Shown piece after piece: positions 26,710 to 32,120 of a stretch of 32,120 nt of DNA. The position numbers were made by a program, and so were the translations under genes. Origin of the DNA: UMGS1002 sp964463325 (GTDB taxonomy: Bacteria; Bacillota; Clostridia; Oscillospirales; CAG-272); assembly GCA_964463325.1 (NCBI GenBank), contig CAYXBY010000011.1, positions 1-32,120 of the forward strand. Direction: 5' to 3'. Each line of letters opens with the position of its first letter. Position 1 is the first letter of the stretch. The notes beneath the pieces were generated by a model. That model had not been told where the DNA came from. It did no database searches and was given only the letters and a program-made list of their open reading frames with translations.

Positions 26710-27598
26710 GCTCAAGGCCGGACTTGCAAAGACTAAGGACGCACTCTTCAAGCAGGTCGACAACCTTGTAAAAAGCTTTGTCAAGGTGGACGAAGATTTG
26801 ATAGACGAGCTCGAGGAGCTGTTAATATGTGCAGATGTCGGCGTTGCGGCAACTGAGGAAATAACTGAGCGCCTGCGCGAGCAGATAAAGGACGGACGGC
26901 TCAAGGAAAAGGAGCAGGTCATGGACGCGCTTAAGGAGATACTCTCCGATATGATCGGCGAGGGAGAGGCGTTGCGGCTTGACACCAAGCCGTCGGTGAT
27001 ATTGGTAATAGGTGTGAACGGTGCCGGCAAGACTACCTCCATCGGAAAGATATCCAAGCGACTGATAGAGGACGGCAAGCATGTTGTTGTGGCGGCCGCC
27101 GACACCTTCCGCGCCGCCGCAATAGACCAGCTGGCAGTGTGGTGTGAGCGCTCCGGCGCGGAGCTTGTGCGCCAGCAGGAGGGCTCCGACCCTGCCGCGG
27201 TCGTTTATGACGCTGCCGGATACGCCAAAAAGCATGGCGCAGATGTGTTGATCATAGACACTGCAGGCCGCCTGCACAATAAAAAGAATCTGATGGACGA
27301 GCTGGCCAAGATCAACCGTGTCATCGACCGAGAGCTGCCAGGCTGCGCACGCGAAAATCTGCTGGTGCTTGACGCAACGACAGGACAGAATGCGGTCATG
27401 CAGGCCAAGGAATTCGGTCATGCTGCGAGTGTCACGGGACTGGTGCTGAACAAGCTGGACGGCACCGCCAAGGGCGGCATAGTGTTGTCCATCAAAAAGG
27501 AGCTGGCGATACCGGTCAAGTTCATCGGCGTTGGCGAACGCATAGACGATATGCAGCCCTTCAACGCGGGGGAATTTGTCGAAGCACTGTTCAACTGA
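26693..27598 (+). CDS. ftsY: Signal recognition particle receptor FtsY
   Basis: FtsY is the membrane-associated GTPase receptor for ribosome-nascent chain complexes carried by the signal recognition particle. The 301-residue protein has essentially only the N and G domains: a helical N domain (1-90), then G1 GVNGAGKTT (107-115), ADTFRAAA (136-143), DTAGR (189-193), ATTGQNA and the base-specific KLDG (254-257) followed by TAKGG. It lacks the long acidic A domain of E. coli FtsY, as is usual in Gram-positives. The ATG at 26693 is chosen because GAGGAG lies nine bases before it; an ATG three codons upstream touches that site. It overlaps the end of smc by 17 bases. Confidence 0.96.
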   Translation: MAFLDKLKAGLAKTKDALFKQVDNLVKSFVKVDEDLIDELEELLICADVGVAATEEITERLREQIKDGRLKEKEQVMDALKEILSDMIGEGEALRLDTKPSVILVIGVNGAGKTTSIGKISKRLIEDGKHVVVAAADTFRAAAIDQLAVWCERSGAELVRQQEGSDPAAVVYDAAGYAKKHGADVLIIDTAGRLHNKKNLMDELAKINRVIDRELPGCARENLLVLDATTGQNAVMQAKEFGHAASVTGLVLNKLDGTAKGGIVLSIKKELAIPVKFIGVGERIDDMQPFNAGEFVEALFN

Positions 27599-27619
27599 TA
27601 TCACATTTCAATAATTCTA

Positions 27620-28648
27620 ATGAGTAAAAAAGCAAAATTTGCAATATCGTGCAGTATATCGCTGGCGCTGTTGATCGTTATATTGTGGCTGTCTCAGTGC
27701 CTGCTCGTGCCGAAATATATGTCAGATATCCCCGAGGGAGCACTGATAGCCGAGTATTATGACAACATCGGCGGGCACGACGTGCTTTTTGTTGGCGATT
27801 GTGAGGTATATGAAAACTTCTCGCCGGCCACGCTTTGGGAGCAGTACGGCATATCGTCATATATTCGCGGCAGCGCACAACAGCTGATATGGCAGTCATA
27901 CTACATGCTCGAGGAAATGCTGGAGTATGAGAGTCCCGATGTTGTCGTTTACAATGTGCTGGCAATGAAGTACGGCGCACCCCAAAGTGAGGCATATAAC
28001 CGGCTGAATCTTGACGGTATGCGACTGTCATCGCACAAATTGAAGGCCGTCCGGGCATCGATGACCGAAGGCGAATCATACCTTAGCTATGTCTTTCCGC
28101 TACTGCGGTATCATGCACGCTGGAGCGAGATCGGCGCCGAGGACTTCAGATATATGTTCAGTCGCGACAGCGTCAGCTATGGCGGCTATCTCATGCAGAC
28201 AGACATCCGTGGCATAGCCCCCGCCGACATTCCCGCTGCGCTCCCGCTTGAGGATTACAGTCTACCGGACATATGCTGGGACTATCTCGAGCGCATGCGC
28301 GTGCTGTGTGAGGAGCACGGTTGCCGTCTGGTGCTGATCAAAGCACCGAGTCTGTATCCGCACTGGTATGCGGAATGGGACGCGCAGGTGGCCCACTACG
28401 CGGAGCAAAACGAACTGTATTATTATAATCTATTGGAAAAATATCAAGAGATCGGGATAGACTGGTCATGCGACACCTACGATATGGGGCTACATCTCAA
28501 TGTTGACGGTGCGGAAAAATTGTCAGGCTACTTTGGCGAGTTGTTAACGCGAGAGTTTGGGCTGTCGGATCACCGTGGTGATGGTGAATATGAGGAATAC
28601 TGGGCACCGATATGTCGTTCCTATCACAATAATAAAGAAGGGAATTAG
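27620..28648 (+). CDS. Membrane-anchored SGNH-like (DltD/AlgX-type) protein with GDC motif
   Basis: A 342-residue protein with one N-terminal membrane helix (about 8-30), the rest outside the cell. FVGDCEVYENFSP (58-70) occupies the place of the SGNH block I, and DMGLHLNVDG (288-297) fits the catalytic Asp-His region near the C-terminus. SYIRGSAQQLIWQSYYMLEE and PDVVVYNVLAMKYG are typical of the DltD/AlgX-like group that transfers or removes acyl groups on envelope polymers. Canonical enzymes have Ser after Gly-Asp, here Cys61; the residue may be family-specific. No ribosome site is visible before the ATG, 21 bases after ftsY. It is followed after five bases by a lipoprotein gene. No MBOAT acyltransferase gene, the usual partner of such proteins, is adjacent. 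Confidence 0.72.
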   Translation: MSKKAKFAISCSISLALLIVILWLSQCLLVPKYMSDIPEGALIAEYYDNIGGHDVLFVGDCEVYENFSPATLWEQYGISSYIRGSAQQLIWQSYYMLEEMLEYESPDVVVYNVLAMKYGAPQSEAYNRLNLDGMRLSSHKLKAVRASMTEGESYLSYVFPLLRYHARWSEIGAEDFRYMFSRDSVSYGGYLMQTDIRGIAPADIPAALPLEDYSLPDICWDYLERMRVLCEEHGCRLVLIKAPSLYPHWYAEWDAQVAHYAEQNELYYYNLLEKYQEIGIDWSCDTYDMGLHLNVDGAEKLSGYFGELLTREFGLSDHRGDGEYEEYWAPICRSYHNNKEGN

Positions 28649-28653
28649 TATAA

Positions 28654-29181
28654 ATGGAAAGAATAGAACGCAAAATATGCTTAGCATTGGCTATACTTTT
28701 GATGATGTCTGCACTGCTTGTTTCATGCGAGGATGGCAGCGATCCCACGGCACATGGGCACAGCAATGATTATATGTACAGTTTTTCTTACAACAGCGTT
28801 TCCATCACGCCGGGCAGCTCGTTTGAGCAGCTGAAGCCACAGCTGGGGGAGCCTACCGGATATTTTGAGGCGGCATCCTGCGCCTTTGACGGTAACGACA
28901 AAATATACACCTACGGCAGTGTGCAGATCAGCGTATCGCCGCTGGCGGGCGTCGACACCGTATATATGGTGACACTGCTGGACGATTCTATCGCGACGCC
29001 CGAGGGAATCAGCGTCGGCGACGCCAAGACCGCAGTTATTGAGGCCTATGGTGATAAAGGAGTTGACAACGGAGCGTCGATGGTGTATATCGCCGGACTG
29101 ACCGAGCTGGTGTTCCTAATACGTGACGATTGTGTGACGTCCGTGCAGTACAGATACCTCGATGCAGCGTCTGTTGACTAA
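28654..29181 (+). CDS. Lipoprotein, unknown function
   Basis: A 175-residue protein with a type II signal peptide: basic start MERIERK, hydrophobic core, and lipobox LVSC with Cys25 as the lipid-modified residue. The mature part has two similar segments, SITPGSSFEQLKPQLGEP and ISVGDAKTAVIEAYGDK, each a Gly-led helix followed by strands, perhaps an internal duplication. It should sit on the outer face of the membrane. GAAGGGA lies about 10 bases before the ATG, and the gene begins five bases after the SGNH-like gene, so the two are probably co-expressed. Function unknown. Confidence 0.78.
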   Translation: MERIERKICLALAILLMMSALLVSCEDGSDPTAHGHSNDYMYSFSYNSVSITPGSSFEQLKPQLGEPTGYFEAASCAFDGNDKIYTYGSVQISVSPLAGVDTVYMVTLLDDSIATPEGISVGDAKTAVIEAYGDKGVDNGASMVYIAGLTELVFLIRDDCVTSVQYRYLDAASVD

Positions 29182-29239
29182 AGAATTAGCACTGAAATAT
29201 AAAAATCGCAAAAAAATTAAAAAAATTTTGAAAAACCCC

Positions 29240-29268
29240 TTGACAAACGGTTCGATTAGTGGTAAATT
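29240..29268 (+). promoter_or_regulatory. Heat-shock operon promoter
   Basis: TTGACA at 29240-29245, 17-base spacer, TAAATT at 29263-29268 (4 of 6). The upstream sequence is very A/T-rich. CIRCE lies about 12 bases after the -10 box, where bound HrcA would block initiation. Confidence 0.7.
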
Positions 29269-29340
29269 TATAGCATAGTTTAGCACTTGCCATTCGCGAG
29301 TGCTAAAACAAAGCGAGATCCACCGCTGATCGAACCGTTT
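29245..29340. repeat. 12-bp inverted repeat enclosing CIRCE
   Basis: Left arm 29245-29256 (AAACGGTTCGAT) is an exact reverse complement of 29329-29340. The left arm touches the end of the -35 box and runs into the spacer. The right arm ends in a run of six T. The centre (29292.5) coincides with that of CIRCE (29293). Confidence 0.7.
29280..29306. promoter_or_regulatory. CIRCE operator, HrcA binding site
   Basis: TTAGCACTT, nine bases, GAGTGCTAA. It differs from the classic CIRCE (TTAGCACTC-N9-GAGTGCTAA) only at the innermost base of the left arm. Its place between promoter and hrcA start is standard for class I heat-shock control. Confidence 0.95.
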
Positions 29341-29367
29341 TTTGATGTTAAAAAGGAGGTGCGCGCC

Positions 29368-30462
29368 ATGAAGAACGATCCGCATGAATTGAGCGAACGA
29401 AAAAAGCTGATACTTAAAGCAATAGTGGATGCGCATATTGAGGGCGGTGAGCCGGTCGGCTCAAAATACATTCTGGAGCGCCGCCAGCTGTCCTGCTCGT
29501 CAGCGACTATTCGGAATGAGATGGCCGAGCTTGAGGAAATGGGCTATCTTGAGCAGCCGCACACGTCATCCGGACGTGTGCCAAGTGAGCTTGGATACCG
29601 ATTTTACGTTGACAGCCTGATCGACAGCTACGCCATGACGGCACGCGAGGTGCTTCAAATAAACAATCTTCTCAAAATAAAGATGGGAGAGCTCGATCAG
29701 ATACTTGACACAGCCTCCAAGCTGGCCAGTACACTTACGAATTATACCGGCATTGCCATTCGTCCCAAAGCATCGGCGGCGAGCTTTGAACGCTTTGAAA
29801 CAGTGTTCATCGATGCGCATGATCTGCTGCTCATAATGATGAACGGCACCTCGCAGGTCAAAACGCAGAACATTCGATGCGATGAGCCGGTGACCCCAGA
29901 GTTGGTTGCAACGTTGGGACGTACGCTGAATGAAAACATGGCCGGGTGCTCCGCAGGGGACGTCACCTTTTCCATGATGATGCAAATGGAAGCTGATATG
30001 GGAAATCGCCATGAGCCGCTACACACCGCGCTCAAGGTCATATATAAAGTCGCAGGCGAGCTTGACGGCGGTGAGCTTAAGCTCAGCGGACTCAATCGTT
30101 TGCTACAATATCCCGAGTATTCCGACTCCGAGCAGCTGGGAGAGCTCATCGGCGCACTGGAAAGCAAGGACGAGATACTTGATCTTGTTGGCGAAACGGC
30201 GCATTCCGGTGATGAGGATAGAGTCAAGGTGGTGCTGGGCTCCGAGAGTTCAGTCAAGGTCATGAATCAGTCGGCTATCGTTTATAAGCAGATAAAAAAG
30301 CACGGCAAAACGGTAGGCGCGGTCGGCATCATCGGCCCGTTGCGAATGGATTATGCCAAGGTACTGGCCACGATCGACAGCCTCGGCGGCAACATTGCCA
30401 ATCTGCTGGACGGTGACGGCGATATGCCACAGTTACCGGATGGTGGAAAAACAGATGAATAG
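29368..30462 (+). CDS. hrcA: Heat-inducible transcription repressor HrcA
   Basis: HrcA binds CIRCE and represses the dnaK and groE operons; GroEL is needed to keep it active. The 364-residue product begins with a winged helix-turn-helix (ERKKLILKAIVDAHIEGGEP followed by VGSKYI, then SSATIRNEMAELEEMGYLEQ and PHTSSGRVPSELGYRFYVD), followed by the GAF-like and dimerisation regions, ending with VGAVGIIGPLRMDYAKVLAT. Length is slightly above the usual 340-350. The ATG at 29368 is chosen because AAGGAGG lies eight bases before it; an earlier TTG lies inside CIRCE. First gene of the hrcA-grpE-dnaK operon, and autoregulated through CIRCE just upstream. Confidence 0.96.
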   Translation: MKNDPHELSERKKLILKAIVDAHIEGGEPVGSKYILERRQLSCSSATIRNEMAELEEMGYLEQPHTSSGRVPSELGYRFYVDSLIDSYAMTAREVLQINNLLKIKMGELDQILDTASKLASTLTNYTGIAIRPKASAASFERFETVFIDAHDLLLIMMNGTSQVKTQNIRCDEPVTPELVATLGRTLNENMAGCSAGDVTFSMMMQMEADMGNRHEPLHTALKVIYKVAGELDGGELKLSGLNRLLQYPEYSDSEQLGELIGALESKDEILDLVGETAHSGDEDRVKVVLGSESSVKVMNQSAIVYKQIKKHGKTVGAVGIIGPLRMDYAKVLATIDSLGGNIANLLDGDGDMPQLPDGGKTDE

Positions 30463-30491
30463 TTAATTAAGGAAAGGATGCGAGTTGTTAA

Positions 30492-31085
30492 ATGAACGAA
30501 AGCAACGAAAAGCAGACATCGGCGACGCAGAACGATATGCCGCCGGATGAACAGATAAAAGCGGAGCCTCAGGCCGCCGTAGAAGAGAAAGAGACTCGCG
30601 GCGAAAAGAAAAAGGTAAAAAAGCTGGAAAGCGAGCTTGAAGGTCTTCATAAACAGCTGGAGCAAGCGCAAAAGGCCGCTGCTGATGCTAACGACAAGTA
30701 TCTGCGCATGCTGGCAGAATACGATAACTTCCGCAAGCGTTCGCAAAAGGAGCGCGAGGGCTGCTACGCCGACGCATATTCAGACGCTGTGAGCGCAGTG
30801 CTTCCGGTGCTCGATAACCTCGAGCGAGCGGCGCAGTATTCCGAGGCTGAGGCGGTCTCAAAGGGACTGGCGTTGACGCTCAAAAGCTTTGAAGAAACCT
30901 TCAGCAAGCTGGGTATCCATGAGATTGAATCGGTGGGTAAGCCCTTTGACCCACTGCTGCACAACGCAGTCATGCACGTCGAGGACGATAGCTACGGCGA
31001 GAACGAGATCGTCGAGGTGCTGCAAAAGGGCTATATCAAAGGCGACAAGGTCATAAGATATGCTATGGTCAAGGTCGCTAACTAA
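30492..31085 (+). CDS. grpE: Nucleotide exchange factor GrpE
   Basis: GrpE releases ADP from DnaK, allowing client release. The 197-residue protein has a charged, disordered N-terminus (1-38), a coiled coil (about 38-75, KKLESELEGLHKQLEQAQKA), the conserved YLRMLAEYDNFRKRSQKER segment, and a C-terminal beta domain with PFDPLLHNAVMHVEDDS and VLQKGYIKGDKVIRYAMVKV. An in-frame stop directly before the ATG fixes the start. The ribosome site GGAAAGGA is far (about 13 bases), weaker than that of the neighbouring genes. It lies 29 bases after hrcA in the same operon. Confidence 0.95.
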   Translation: MNESNEKQTSATQNDMPPDEQIKAEPQAAVEEKETRGEKKKVKKLESELEGLHKQLEQAQKAAADANDKYLRMLAEYDNFRKRSQKEREGCYADAYSDAVSAVLPVLDNLERAAQYSEAEAVSKGLALTLKSFEETFSKLGIHEIESVGKPFDPLLHNAVMHVEDDSYGENEIVEVLQKGYIKGDKVIRYAMVKVAN

Positions 31086-31131
31086 ATTAGCTTAAAATTT
31101 TTCAAAAAATATATTTCGGAGGAATCTTATT

Positions 31132-32120
31132 ATGGGAAAAATTATTGGTATAGATCTTGGTACAACTAACTCCTGCGTTGCAGTGTATGAGGGCTCTGAG
31201 CCCGTGGTAATCCCCAATCCCGAGGGCGCGAGAACCACGCCTTCGGTTATCGCCTTTTCCAAGACCGGCGAAAGAATGGTCGGTCAAGTGGCAAAGCGTC
31301 AGGCTATAACTAACCCCGACCGTACCGTCATCAGCATCAAGCGCGAGATGGGCACGAATTACACCAAGGAGATCGACGGCAAGAAGTACACTCCTCAGGA
31401 GCTGTCAGCCATGGTGCTCCAGAAGCTCAAATCGGACGCTGAGGCTTATCTCGGTGCTAAGGTGACTGAGGCTGTTATCACCGTCCCCGCTTACTTTACA
31501 GACGCACAGCGCCAGGCCACCAAGGACGCCGGCAAGATAGCCGGACTTGACGTCAAGCGTATAATTAACGAACCGACGGCTGCCGCGCTTGCATATGGTA
31601 TGGATAAGGAAATCAATCAGAAGATAATGGTCTTCGACCTTGGCGGCGGTACCTTCGACGTTTCGCTGCTCGACATTTCCGACGGTGTCTTTGAGGTTCT
31701 CGCTACCGCCGGTAACAACCGTTTGGGCGGTGACGATTTCGACACACGCATCATAAACTGGATACTGGCTAAATTCAAGGCCGAGAACGGCCTCGACCTC
31801 GCCGGCGATAAGATGGTTATGCAGAGACTCAAGGAGGCCGCAGAGAAGGCCAAGATCGAGCTTTCCGGCATGACCTCGAGCAATATCAATCTGCCCTTCA
31901 TCACAGCGACTGCCAGCGGCCCGCTCCACTTTGAAGCTACGCTGACACGCGCTGAGTTCAACAAAATCACCGCTGATCTCGTGGACGCTACCATGGGGCC
32001 GACAAAGCAGGTGCTTTCAGATGCCGGCCTCAAGCCGTCAGATATAGACAAGGTGCTGCTGGTTGGCGGCTCGACGCGTATTCCCGCAGTGCAGGAGGCC
32101 GTCAAGAGCTTTATCGGCAA
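31132..32120 (+). CDS. dnaK: Chaperone DnaK (Hsp70), N-terminal part, cut by window end
   Basis: DnaK is the ATP-driven Hsp70 chaperone. The first 329 codons are present and open to the window edge: MGKIIGIDLGTTNSCVAVYE (phosphate 1 loop), VITVPAYFTDAQRQATKDAG, RIINEPTAAALAYG, VFDLGGGTFDVSLLD (phosphate 2), GNNRLGGDDFD and VLLVGGSTRIPAVQ (adenosine site). The roughly 25-residue insertion found near residue 80 of Gram-negative DnaK is missing, as expected for a Gram-positive. CGGAGGA lies nine bases before the ATG. Third gene of the hrcA operon. The substrate-binding domain lies beyond the window. Confidence 0.98.
   Translation, partial: MGKIIGIDLGTTNSCVAVYEGSEPVVIPNPEGARTTPSVIAFSKTGERMVGQVAKRQAITNPDRTVISIKREMGTNYTKEIDGKKYTPQELSAMVLQKLKSDAEAYLGAKVTEAVITVPAYFTDAQRQATKDAGKIAGLDVKRIINEPTAAALAYGMDKEINQKIMVFDLGGGTFDVSLLDISDGVFEVLATAGNNRLGGDDFDTRIINWILAKFKAENGLDLAGDKMVMQRLKEAAEKAKIELSGMTSSNINLPFITATASGPLHFEATLTRAEFNKITADLVDATMGPTKQVLSDAGLKPSDIDKVLLVGGSTRIPAVQEAVKSFIG

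Noticed and set aside
29287..29367. Upstream extension of hrcA by 27 codons from a TTG
   Set aside because: The TTG lies within the CIRCE operator; the ATG at 29368 has a strong ribosome site and gives the conserved N-terminus.

Overview
The window looks like a piece of chromosome from a Gram-positive anaerobe of class Clostridia, probably an uncultured gut relative of the Oscillospiraceae. The basis is the hrcA-grpE-dnaK order behind a CIRCE operator, a DnaK that lacks the N-terminal insertion of Gram-negative proteins, the radical SAM-smc-ftsY order, strong AGGAGG-type ribosome sites, consensus sigma-A promoters, and several Clostridia-type small or surface proteins (a GLUG-repeat protein, a DUF6514-like protein, a YxxP-type micro-protein). 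I cannot name a species. No rRNA, tRNA, insertion sequence, prophage or CRISPR array was seen.

Layout. 1-3,067 (minus): a flavin reductase-like enzyme, a secreted GLUG-repeat surface protein, and a 59-residue micro-protein with its own strong promoter and tandem hairpin terminators. 3,302-8,270 (plus): secA followed by two coupled multi-spanning membrane proteins, ending in a bidirectional terminator. 8,317-9,887 (minus): trmL-mnmA, two modifiers of tRNA wobble position 34. 10,016-15,367 (plus): a three-gene cassette under a perfect sigma-A promoter, encoding a TerB-N/TerB-C protein, a BREX BrxD-like (DUF2791) P-loop ATPase and an Lhr/BrxHI-like SF2 helicase. No other BREX component is in the window. 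This is the best candidate for a poorly described DNA-processing or defence system. 15,368-16,709: an AT-rich gap with a perfect 15-bp inverted repeat, a DUF6514-like small protein, and nrdR. 16,762-20,233 (plus): a small membrane protein, a GNAT acetyltransferase, a PAP2 phosphatase and a cytosolic glutaminase-domain (DUF4965-type) protein. 20,289-21,769 (minus): an ECF sigma factor and its coupled membrane partner. 21,955-29,181 (plus): radical SAM protein, smc, ftsY, a membrane-anchored SGNH-like protein with Cys in place of the usual Ser, and a lipoprotein. 29,240-32,120 (plus): the class I heat-shock operon hrcA-grpE-dnaK, with dnaK cut by the window end.

How the genes work together: secA and ftsY both serve membrane targeting and export. 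smc acts in chromosome organisation and nrdR in dNTP supply. HrcA binding at CIRCE should repress its own operon and be relieved by heat. The TerB/BrxD/helicase cassette sits between housekeeping blocks without mobile-element hallmarks, so it may be a stable accessory module rather than a recent arrival. Functions of the cassette, the micro-protein, the two post-secA membrane proteins and the SGNH/lipoprotein pair are inferred or unknown.
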